DNA of 64,000 nucleotides from Abelmoschus esculentus (Eukaryota; Streptophyta; Magnoliopsida; Malvales; Malvaceae): the NCBI GenBank assembly GCA_035048815.1, contig JAUCBN010000020.1, forward strand, positions 4,471,501-4,535,500, in the 5' to 3' direction. A model generated the notes under the pieces. It had not been told where the DNA came from. It made no database searches and saw nothing but the letters and a program-made list of their open reading frames with translations. The position numbers were made by a program, and so were the translations under genes. Shown here piece after piece: positions 13,061 through 22,881 of this stretch. Within the stretch, counting starts at the first letter, position 1. Every line of letters starts with the position of its first letter.

Positions 13061-13108
13061 CAGTCAAGTTTTCATGTCGGATCAACCTTTTACGTCCGTA
13101 ATGACGTG

Positions 13109-14200
13109 CATAATGTATCCAAGTTGTCAAGTTGAGCGAACTATACCTGATTGCAGTGACGAAGTCAGGGGTCACATAATATTACTTAAATTTATGGTAA
13201 AAATTTGTTTTGGACCCTCTAAATATTCAAATATAGTAAAATTATGCTTTGGTCCTTAATTCTATTTTTATTTTCATCTAATCAGAATTTATTTTATAAT
13301 TTGCTATGAGAAATGTAGTAACACTTTTGATTTAAGCCTCATTAATTTTGTTATAATTTCATATAATTTAAAAACTAAATCAAATTAAAACTAACCCATT
13401 CAATTTATACAAATATAACTCATTACCTTAAAATATATATAATTTTTTTTACAAAAACTATTTTTACATCTACCTAAGAGGAAGGAAGAACATGAACGGA
13501 ACTATGATCAAATATTAAAAAGAATAAAGATCTATTAAACTTTTAAATTTAAAAATTGGAAGAACAAAAATCTTATTTTATTATTATTTAAATTAAGAAG
13601 GATCTCAAGTGTAATTATACTAAAAAAATTTGGGAATGGCAAGAACCCTCCCGTGATAAACATAGCTTGGTCTCTAAAGAAGAAACTATAAAGAAAATGA
13701 TCTCTTATTAAATTTTAAACTCGAAACTTAACGAAGAATTAACAAATCTAACCAATCAACTATAATGCTAGCTCTTATTTTAAAATTTTTTTAATAAATA
13801 AAGAAGCCGAGAAGCAAATGATGAAGAAACAACAACATTATTGAAGACTAGAACATAAACTTTGTAACTTGAAGAGGGAGACTAAGCCTGGGGAGAACAC
13901 ATGGTGGAGTGTCAAAGATGTCAGATCCATGTAACTGTGCTTTAAGTATCAAACAGCTGTTGATGATTAGTCAGCAGATCTCCAGACATATCAAAATAAA
14001 ACCAACACAATCACACTAAGGCTCAGCAGCTGTTTCACCTTGTCCACCTTTCTCCGGCCTGATTGTTAATTTTTCAAGAAAAAATGTACGTAAAAAATAT
14101 GATATAAAATAATTATAATGATAATTTTATTTAAATTTTCACTAATACAATTGAAAAATAAATATATTGTCATAGTAATTGTATCCGACTCCAGAACCAA
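13109..14200. other. Intergenic region downstream of the RUP gene
   Basis: Mostly AT-rich. The part at about 13850-14070 is richer in GC and reads on minus like transcribed sequence, with a short open stretch after an AG at about 14056 ending in a stop. It may be the 3' UTR or an alternative last exon of the adjacent minus-strand gene. No independent gene is supported. Confidence 0.35.
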
Positions 14201-15340
14201 TTATGATTTCCTCTTCCCTAAAAAAACTTGTAAAACCCCATTGGAACCACCTGCCACAAGTGTGCACCGCTCCTCGGTGACTTGTTTCCAGCATACACTG
14301 CTGACGAAGCCATGGTCGGACCTATCTCTGCCCATTGGCTCGAACCCATGCACCCAAATGGGCTCACCCCATCGCTTGTCGTAAACAAACACTTGGTTAT
14401 TTTCTGATCCACATCCGAGTAGCCCTCTGTGCCTCCAAACGGATAGCCCCACGAAGCTTCGGCTGTTTACGTGCCCTCTGTATGTTCTAATCAAACTAGA
14501 ATTGCCGACATTCCATAGTTTCAAGCACCCGTCTGTGCTGGCGGTAATCAGTGTTCCGGCATCCAGGAATCTAACGTACGTCACGGTTTTGGTATGTCCG
14601 TGGAACGTGTATACCGGCTCCGCCGTTCTCCGCACGTCGTAGATGTAGGCCTTCTTGTCGGCGCATCCGACGGCGACTAATGCGTCTCCAAAAGGGTCGA
14701 ATTCGACGCAACAGACCGGGCTGCGTGAGGCCGTTGGCTGCACCTTCGCCACACATCGGCCTCCTTCGCTGCAACGTGGATCCCACATTTGCATGGTTCC
14801 GTCGTCCGAGCCGGATGCCCCGAGGAACAGGTCCGAATGAGAATAGTCCACGCTCCAGACCCGCCTCCCGCCGTGTTCGTCGCGTTCGAAGACCGATACC
14901 TTCCTCTCTAGATCATATTCCATGACGACGCCGTCGTAGTCTCCGGATCCCAAGACGCGGCCGCCGGACCCGGGCTTCCATCTAAGGCTACTGAGCTTAG
15001 CTGGGGTAAAGAAGCAATAATTACATGCATTAGCATGGTCCAGAAAGGCAGTGCTTCGCTCACCTTGGGATTCCTCCTGTGGCAACAAAGAACTCAAAGT
15101 GTAAATCCTTATCTTTCTCGCAATTCCTCCAGTTGCTAAGATGGTATTAGAAGGGTCGAATTCAATGACACCTAGAGTGTCGGAAACGGTGGCGTTAGCG
15201 GTGGAGGATACGACGGTTGAGAGAGAAAACTCCCATTCGCAACGAGTAGCTGAGTCAGATTGTTGTTCGTCGCCTGAGTGATTGGGTTCATGGTTGGGAA
15301 CGGCGGGAGGAGGGAATCCGGAGGAAAAGTTGCAGTTCAT
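14201..15340 (-). CDS. RUP2: RUP1/RUP2-like WD40 repeat repressor of UV-B photomorphogenesis
   Basis: A single-exon gene of 379 codons. The frame is open for 20 more codons upstream but with only a TTG there, so the first ATG (15338-15340 on the complement) is chosen. The N-terminal CEWEFSLSTVVSS followed by GVIEFDPSNTILATGGIARKIRIY is the RUP signature as I recall it. WD40 blades follow throughout, including GSDDGTMQMWDPR, VGCADKKAYIYDVR, TASTDGCLKLWNV and GCGSENNQVFVYDKR. In Arabidopsis RUP1 and RUP2 bind the UV-B receptor UVR8, return it to the inactive dimer, and so damp UV-B signalling; RUP2 also affects flowering time. No introns or breaks are seen. RUP1 and RUP2 cannot be told apart safely here. 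Confidence 0.88.
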   Translation of the reverse strand: MNCNFSSGFPPPAVPNHEPNHSGDEQQSDSATRCEWEFSLSTVVSSTANATVSDTLGVIEFDPSNTILATGGIARKIRIYTLSSLLPQEESQGERSTAFLDHANACNYCFFTPAKLSSLRWKPGSGGRVLGSGDYDGVVMEYDLERKVSVFERDEHGGRRVWSVDYSHSDLFLGASGSDDGTMQMWDPRCSEGGRCVAKVQPTASRSPVCCVEFDPFGDALVAVGCADKKAYIYDVRRTAEPVYTFHGHTKTVTYVRFLDAGTLITASTDGCLKLWNVGNSSLIRTYRGHVNSRSFVGLSVWRHRGLLGCGSENNQVFVYDKRWGEPIWVHGFEPMGRDRSDHGFVSSVCWKQVTEERCTLVAGGSNGVLQVFLGKRKS

Positions 15341-15489
15341 GGCCCATTCAAACGAAATGGAGATGGAGGCATATGGGAGGTTTTTGGACCATGAAACCAA
15401 CGAAAGGTTCCCCTACACACCTAACCAGACAGCAACAAAGCTGCTATCATATTTATTTTACTTTATTTTCGCACACATGTAACTTCTAG
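15341..15489 (-). promoter_or_regulatory. 5' leader and proximal promoter of the RUP gene
   Basis: Gene-sized gap between the start codon and the inverted-arm element. An AATAAATATG stretch near 15450 could serve as a TATA element on minus, but no UV-B or light box was clearly found. The promoter beyond about 150 bp consists of transposon sequence. Confidence 0.3.
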
Positions 15490-16633
15490 AAGAACCCAAA
15501 TCATATACCTTTTCTCAAGCCTCCATTTATGTCCCACTTTAAATTAGAGGTTTAGGGTTTTAGGTTAGGGGTTTTGGTTAAGATTTAAGAAATTAGGGGT
15601 AAGGCGTATTTTTTAGGGGGTAGGGTTTAGGGTTTAGAATATAGAAAATAAAGGTTTAGGGTTTAAAATTTAATTTTTTAAAAAAATACAAAAAAAAACA
15701 AAAAGAAACAAAAAAAAAGAGACAGAGGATTTTTATTCCTTCTAAAATCCAATTTTATGCTTCATAGTGTTCTATTACAATAATACCACTACTAATAATG
15801 TAATTCAGTAAAGGGTTGTGTTTAGATTATAAATTCTAAATTTAAATAATTTTATTTATAACAGGTTTATTTTAATAGTATCTGTGGTTACTTTTTTAAT
15901 AATTGTTTGTGTGTGAATTACATGAACAATTACTTAATTATAAAAAAATATTTATTATCTTTAACTTTTTAATTGTTATTCAGTTTATTTTAACTATTTA
16001 AATTATATCAATCAAGCCATCATTAAAACAAAAAGATTGACGTAGCAATTAAGAAAATTATACAATTATATATTTAATCTATACTATTTTATAATTTAAT
16101 CTTAATTTTAATTTAATTTATAATTTATATGTATTATTAAATAAAAAAATATTATCATAAGATCAGATACTAAAATATTAGACATATTAATAATTATTAT
16201 ATGATATATTACTATAAGTAATTTGTAAATTTATATAAATGTCGATACATGCAAATTTAACTTTTATATGTTTTTTAAGTTCAAATGTAAATATCATTTT
16301 AACCCCTCAGAAATTTACAATTTCACTCTGCCTTCAAAAATCTTGTAGGATGATTATGATATTTCACAAGTTCATCATTATTGTCTACCTCTTTTTCATG
16401 CCTTCATTCATGTTTCCAGTTAAAATTTGTTAAAAAATTAAATTTTAAACTCTAACTCTAATTTTCTATATCCTAAACCCTTTATCATTTACCCTAAAAA
16501 TATCCCTACCCCTAATTTCTTAAACCATATCCACACCCTCTAACCTTGAACTTTAAACCTTAAACCCTAAATCCTTTAATTTAAAGTAGAGGTATGGATA
16601 AAGGCATGAAAAAGAAGTAAACGATTTGTACGC
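15490..16633. mobile_element. DNA-transposon-like element with ~190-bp inverted arms
   Basis: The left arm (about 15490-15690) and the reverse complement of the right arm (about 16430-16633) share, in order, CAAATC near the tip, CATGCCT/CAAGCCT, TTTAAATTA, many TTTAGGG units, AGAAATTAGGGGTA and TTTAAAATTTAATTTTTTAA. Long arms like these suit a MULE or foldback element. The ~740-bp middle has no recognised ORF. Exact tips and a target duplication were not resolved. A third copy of one arm lies at 50985-51200. Confidence 0.55.
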
Positions 16634-17422
16634 GAAAAAGAAGCTAACATTAAATGTGGGTGAGGGTGGATGAAAAACGAACGTTGGCTGTTTTGGTACC
16701 TCAAGTTTGTCTTTGTTGTGGGGTAGAAAGGAAGCTTTGATTATTATTTATTTTAAGAAATTCAAACCGATTTTAAATAATTTAAGATTAAAATCGAATC
16801 GAATATCAATTTTTAAAATAAATTTTAATAAAAAAATTCATTTGCAAAGTTTGAGTAGAAAATTTTAACATAAGTTATCTCATTTGAGCTTTAGAAAAAT
16901 AATAAACTTAAATATCGAATATAAATCATAAAACGAATACGAAGATACAACAAAAAGATCTTATAAGTAGGCCAACTATTCATCTCTTTGCTTCCCTTTC
17001 CTTTCCATCGTTTCTTTCTTCCTTGGTGTTCTTTTCCTTACGTGTTTTAAGCATGGCCTTTTAATTTTGTCCTCCCACTTTAACCCCTTTTCGCTTTTCA
17101 GCCTTAACTACACCCTAAAATATCACTCAAAAACCTATTAGAATTGCACTCTTCCAACTCCCTACCCTCCTCTCTCAATCTCAAACACTCGGTTACTCTT
17201 CATCTTAATTGCGCTTTTTTTTCATAATTGCTACTAAATTTTTATTAAATCCATAAAAATATTATAATTACAATATATTCGAAAAAATTTAAAAAAACAA
17301 AGAAAAGTAAAATATTTTCTATGGAGATAAGCATACCATCAAATTCAGAAGCATCCTGAATCTCCTTGTCTCTGTCCAATCGAGACACATAACTGGTGAA
17401 TAAGAAGTGGTGAAAGATCTAA
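16634..17422. other. Intergenic region with a possible isolated exon
   Basis: Mostly AT-rich. On minus, 17337-17392 is a 56-nt open stretch bounded by CACCAG and GTATGC, like an exon with splice sites, and it translates to a charged peptide containing SRLDRDKEIQDASEFDG. I do not recognise the gene. The retrotransposon at 17428 lies immediately beside it. Confidence 0.3.
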
Positions 17423-17427
17423 ACCAT

Positions 17428-19878
17428 TGTAGAACATGAATTTTGTCCAAGCTTGGACCTAAATAAAATAAATAATAAAAATAAATAAATGAAATAAAGA
17501 AATAAAAAAATAAAAAAAGAAAAGGATAATGGGAGTTGGTTATTTGGGAGTTACTTGCAGTTGTAGGGAGGAGTTTTTTTTTGAATTAAAAGGAAAAATA
17601 AAGAAGGGGATGAGGACGGCAATTGGAGGAGGGAAGAGAAGAGAGGCAGACACGGGGAATCGACAGAGAGAGAGGAGGAAGCATTGAAGATCGGATGAAC
17701 CGAGGGTCACCGGAAAAGTCACCCGAAGTGTTACCATAGTTGAACACACCAAACAAGTATTTTCAGACCTTGTTTCACTGTGAGTATGATCTGTTTTAGA
17801 TTAAAATATATACAAAAATGATGACAAACCTTAGGATAGTCTTGAATCCTTGTTCGTCTGCGTTTTTCAAAGAAGTTTCATCGATCGAATAGGGTTAGTT
17901 GAGTGAAGGTTCGGTTTTAGTGAGCTTTGAAAAGATTCTTGTAAATCCGGGTGAGGTTTGGTGTTGTTTGAATGAAATCAAGTGTTTAGGGAGAAGTTTT
18001 TAGTGCTTTTAGGTGTTTAGATTAAGGAAAATGGGTTTCCGGGTTGTTTTGAGGGGATTTTAGGTGTTTTAGAGGTTATCGGCGAGTTCACCGGTGCCGG
18101 AAACCGTCGCCGGGGCAAAAATCAGTCCCGGATGGTGGCCGGAAAATTCGCCGGAGTGGTGGTTACCAGCGGCGATGTGGATCCGGCGGCGGAGCGTGTG
18201 GTGGTTCAATGGCCGTGTTCATCGTGTTCTTCATTTTCATGAAGAACATGGATGAACACCAAGCAAAACTAAGGTGTTTTGATCCATATTAGGGAGTGTT
18301 TCTGGGTTCAAAGTGTTTTAGTTGAGAGTGTTTTAGGAGTGGGTTGAGTTCACCGAGTTAAGAAAATAATCAAATGGCCGAGTCAACTCGGTTCAAAGGG
18401 GGTTGCTTGGCAGCAAAACGCTGCCGTTTTGCACCCCCTAACCCGCGTGTTTTGATCCGGGTCAACCCGGATCCGCGCGGTTCAAAGAAAAATGGAAAAT
18501 TACCCCCGTGGTCCCTCTAACTTTGAGGTGTAATTCATTTTGGTCCCCAAATCCTTTAATTAACCCTTAAAACTCTAAAATTCACTCAATTTAACCCCTA
18601 ATTGGACCCAATTCGAACCGTTAATTTAAAATTTTAGACATTAATTAGGATTAAATTTAATTTTAAACTTAGATCTAATTTAATTAGATGCTTAATTGGA
18701 TTTAATTAAATTTTCTAAGCTTAGGATTAATTTAAATTAATCAAAATTAAAGCTAAATCAACCCCTAAATTTGAACGTTTGTTAGTTCCCAATGTAACTC
18801 CTTTTATGTTAATTCCCGATATTTATTTTTGAGCTCCTATATCTTTTTAGTAAAAGTAACTTAGCTCTTTTGTCATCTTTATTGTTTTAATTGCTTTATT
18901 TAATGGTTTTATTTAATCTGTTTACATGCTTTTAAATCCATATAGTATATTTGTTTAGGACAACACTTAATTTACACCTAGTTAATTAAATTAGAGCCTT
19001 TTAGGATTAGTCACTTTAATTAATTAATTAAATAGGAGAGATAATTTAGTAACGATGACGTTCTAATCATATATCTCGGATACACTAAGTGGTCAGTGTT
19101 TTTGAAACAACAATATGTTGGCCAATAGTGTACTTTGGTATTGTATTTGGCGCGTCATCGAAACTTAGAAAATGGTAAATAATTTAGGGTTAGAATTTAA
19201 TAAAATCAATTAGGCAAAACTAAAAACACTAATAGTATTATTAATTTTGTTTGGTGTCAAAATGGTAATGTCCGTGCATTCGGACGTTATCATAATACAC
19301 CCGGTGAAATTAATAATTTAATAGGGTTTTAATTATTTAATTAATGGAGCCTTATAGGTTAGAACTTAAAATGAACCAAATAATAAACCGATCATGCATT
19401 TAAAACCTTTTGGGTCAGAATTTATATTTCTTTAAATACGAGTTAAGATTTCCTATTCTAGGACGTCTTTTTTCAAAGCTCGTATTTAAAAGAAGTGTAC
19501 CTTTTTGCCCAAAAGGATATTCTTATTCGAGCGATATTTATTTGACAATGACGGATTAAATTAATATTATTATTCGAAATACCAAAATGCCACGTGTAAT
19601 TAATAAGGTACCGATTTCGGGCGCTTGTAAGGGTCGTCCTTACGCGTAACCGACTCCCGAACCCAAATGTTTTTTAAATGAATCTCTGGTTTGTTTTATG
19701 GTGTCTGGCCTACCAAAGTGGCTAGTGGCGACTCCAAGTTTTTTAAAATATTCAAATAAAATACATTTTTAATACCCCGATTTTTCATAAATAATAATTA
19801 AAAGCGGTAAAAACTCGGATTTTTCAAAATTATTCGCCAGGCCATTTTTCACTTTTCGGTTTTAAAATGGTCGCGACA
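17428..19878 (+). repeat. 5' LTR of the Ogre-like element
   Basis: Begins TGTAGAACATGAATTTTGTC and ends TCGCGACA. It has a GC-rich section (18070-18200) and two near-perfect hairpins at 18412-18433 (arms GCAAAACG/CGTTTTGC) and about 18455-18475 (arms GATCCGGGT/ACCCGGATC). It should carry the promoter and polyadenylation signals; none was assigned firmly. Confidence 0.95.
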
Positions 19879-19881
19879 GCT

Positions 19882-19899
19882 TGGCAACTCTGCTGGGGA
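19882..19899 (+). other. Primer binding site of the Ogre-like element
   Basis: TGGCAACTCTGCTGGGGA lies three bases after the LTR end, the expected place and length. It differs from the initiator-Met type used by the other elements here. The matching tRNA was not identified with certainty; a tRNA-Arg primer has been reported for Ogre elements. Confidence 0.7.
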
Positions 19900-20593
19900 A
19901 TAAATTTTTGAGAGTCAGGCCTAATTATTAATTACGTGTGGCATTTTGGTATTTTGAATATAAATATTAATTTAATTCATTATCGTCAAATAAATATCGT
20001 TCAGATAAGGGTAGTATTTTCATTTTGTGTGATATATCTGTCATTCATGCATCAGCTCTCGACCCGAGCTTTTACCCTTGAGTGGGAGTTAGATATTGTC
20101 CGACGTGATGCTATCCAGCTCTGAGTTTCGGATTTTTATCTGCTTCCAGTATACTAACCTTACGCGTCGTGAGGTTTTCACCTCCGTTGTAAGGGACCTA
20201 TACTACCGAATCGATGTCTTATCGTCGCAGTAGACGGTAACGACAGTTCGGGAACCCAGAGTCTAGACCAAAACCCACATGCATAGAGTAGAAACCTACC
20301 TTTATTAGAGCCAGACAGGGACCATAAGATAAGGCGGTATGCTGCCGAAATGCCGCCGAAATTAGGATTTCTCTGTTTAACTGTTCTCTGGTTAATTTTA
20401 CGTAATATAAATTGTTCTCTGGTTATTTTAAGTACGTATCCTTTTTGTGTTTATTTTGTCTAAATCTTGTATTCATTGTACTAACACGAATTTTGTTTTG
20501 TTTTCCTCTGCCTTATTTTGTTATTTTATTACCTGTCATATCATTTGCATTGGCATTAAATTCGAAAAATAGTGAAGTTAAAAGTATCCAAAA
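19900..20593 (+). other. Leader of the Ogre-like element
   Basis: Untranslated leader between the primer site and ORF1, pyrimidine-rich near 20400-20530. Packaging signals would be expected here, but nothing specific was recognised. Confidence 0.5.
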
Positions 20594-22714
20594 ATGTTTG
20601 AAGTGATCATTGTAGAAGATGATAATACGGATGTCTGGGGTTGGTCAGAGGCAGTCCAATATGAGAAAGGAGATAGTTTACCGCCGGGAAGTGAGTCAAC
20701 AATGAAAGGTTATGTGAAGATCAACACGACTCAGAATCCATGTCTTCAGGAAGTCCGGGAAATATGGGATCAGTGGACTGATGATATGAGAGAGCAGTTT
20801 AAAAAGGAATTCGGAGACATAGCATTACTATTAAAGGTACCCGTGGATAGACAATTACTTAGAGCAATGGCGCAATTCTAGAATCCAGCATATAACTGCT
20901 TTACTTTTGGACGAGTTGATATGACACCGACATTGGAGGAATACGAGGTCTTGATTAACAGTCCTATGGTCAAGAGAGACAAGATTTATGTTAAGCCGAA
21001 TAGTACTTCAGGCTTTAAAAAGAAGTTAACTCAGATCACAGGAAAGGAGAAGGAGTTTTGGGATGAGAAGCTTGCTAGTCGAGATAGTACGGACATGAAC
21101 GAGGATAAACAGAGAGTTAATTGGAAAGTTTTGAAAGAGTTAATAGTGGACAGTCGCGAAGAGCCATCGAAGGTAAGAAGGATATATGCTTTATGCATTT
21201 ATGGATTAGTGTTATTTCCGAGGACCCTAGAACATATAGACCCATCCACTGTCGGGTTATTCGAGAGGTTAGGTAAAGGCGTGAATCCAGCCCCTGCTAT
21301 CTTGGCGGAGACATACAGGTCTTTGACAGTATGTAAGAAATCAGGTGAAGGAAGATTATGGGGTTGTGCACAGTTATTGGAGATCTGGTTCAGAGGTCAT
21401 CGTTGGAATGCACCTTATCAGGCGCTAGGGCATACTGTTTTATATTCACCTATTTCGGAGCATCTGAAGGATTGTGTCATAGAAAAGAAGGACGAGAGAC
21501 AATGGGAAGAACTCTTTCAAAATTTGACGGATACAGATGTTGTTTGGAAGGCCTGTTGGTTGAGTAGAGGAACTGTGTTTCTGTATCGATGTGGAGAAAT
21601 AGATTGGGTCCCGTTGCCAGGAGTTTAGGGTGGAACAGCTTATTGCCCACTTCTAGTTTCCAGACAGTTCGGATCTAGACAGTTCATACCTGCTACAGCC
21701 GGGATGGCAGGTTTCGAATACGCACACAAGACTGACGGGTATAAGTCAAAGAATGAAACGATTTTGAAAGCGTGGAAAACACTCAGGAAAGTTCAGCCTT
21801 ACCGAGATCTGGAAATCATGGCCAGGTATGATGATTGGAGGACACAGAGAGTAAATGATAAGACTTTTCAGGAGGTACCCAAAATCGTCGGATCGCCAAG
21901 CAGAATTACTCAAGAAGCACCATCAGTGATAGAGAAATTGAAGCAAGATCGAGAGCTGGATTACCAAAGATATGAGAAGACGGTTTATGATCTTACGCAA
22001 GAGTTAAACATGGCAAAGTATCAGATATTAACGCATGAGAGGAAAGAGAAAGAGTTGACAGTTCAGAATGAGAAGTTAAGTCGAGATTTGAAAGAACTAC
22101 AAGAGATGCATGAAGGGCATAGGAGAAAATATCAGAAGGGAAGTGGGAGTAAAAAGATTCCGAGTTCGCCCGATCGCTTGAACAGGTTGGCAAAAGAAAA
22201 GGAAGAGTACAAGAAGCTCTATGAACAAAAGTGTCGCGAAGGACGGGAAGCGGATTATAAAGCAAAGAAGAAATTAGAGAAAGAGCAAGCAAGGAATTTC
22301 GAGTTGTCAAACCAGGTAACACAGTTGGAGGAGTTGATTACCAAGTATCACAATGAAGACAAGGTTCAGATTGAAAGGGAAAAAGAGGGTTTACAATGAA
22401 AAGTTGTTTCGCTTGAAAACAAAGTGCAAGAGTTAAGGGAGAAATTAACGAGCTATGAGAGAGCTTTGTACCAGGATATCGGGCCGTGGAAAGCGAAGTA
22501 TGAAGCAGCGCAGCGCACCATTCAATATCAAAACAACGAGTTAGTCAGCTTCAAAGAACAAGTCAGAAGTATTGCCTCTTATGTGCAGATTTTGTCAAAG
22601 GAAGCTACAACACTCCTAAAGCAACCTGACATTGAGCTAGAACATGGGGAGGTCATCGTACGTTTGCTGCATGAGTTGACCAATCTGGGGATTAGAGCTA
22701 GCAGCTTTCTGTAG
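20594..22714 (+). pseudogene. Extra ORF1 of the Ogre-like element (DUF7745-like), three nonsense codons
   Basis: One continuous frame of about 707 codons from ATG 20594, interrupted only by TAG at 20879, TAG at 21626 and TGA at 22397, with no frameshift. The first part resembles the plant DUF7745 family common in retroelement-derived proteins (about 20750-21700: LQEVREIWDQW, FGRVDMTPTLEEYE, EHLKDCV). The second part (about 21900-22500) is a lysine/glutamate-rich coiled coil. At least two stops fall where the family appears to have tryptophan, as expected from TGG turning into TAG. Ogre ORF1 function is unknown. The frame would be intact before these point changes. Confidence 0.8.
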
Positions 22715-22881
22715 TTGTTGATTATTTATCTTTGTATATGAACTTTTTAGACAAACGGATGTTTTTAAGATATTGTTCTTTGAATACAATGCCTTATTGC
22801 ATACATACATACATTCATGCATTTATGCATCATTTGCATCATTAATTTTAAAAATAATAATTTTTAATAATAGAAGGTTCT

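Larger units (their letters stand above)
9893..13100 (+). mobile_element. Non-autonomous Ds-like hAT transposon
   Basis: The left end TAGGGATGTAAAA (9893-9905) and right end TTTTACGTCCGTA (13088-13100) are inverted repeats matching at 11 of 13 positions. The octamer ATGACGTG flanks both sides (9885-9892 and 13101-13108), a perfect 8-bp target duplication. Ends beginning TAGGGATG plus an 8-bp duplication are the signature of the hAT superfamily (Ac/Ds). Both subterminal regions are packed with AGGTCGGGT-type repeats (9920-10250 and 12720-13060), comparable to the transposase-binding repeats of Ac. The interior is almost pure AT with no transposase ORF, so movement would need enzyme from elsewhere. 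Confidence 0.85.

Noticed and set aside
14571..14925. ORFs antisense to or out of frame with the WD40 gene
   Set aside because: They overlap the RUP coding sequence in GC-richer DNA and show no domain; shadows of the real gene.
15341..15400. 20-residue N-terminal extension of the RUP protein
   Set aside because: The only start in that stretch is TTG; the first ATG at 15340 gives the family-like N-terminus, so the extension is treated as leader.
15540..15670. Interstitial telomere repeat
   Set aside because: The TTTAGGG units are irregular and are repeated in inverted orientation at 16430-16600 and at 51040-51190, so they belong to a transposon family.
19936..20124. Short ORF in the Ogre-like leader
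   Set aside because: No similarity and no conserved start context; leader sequence.
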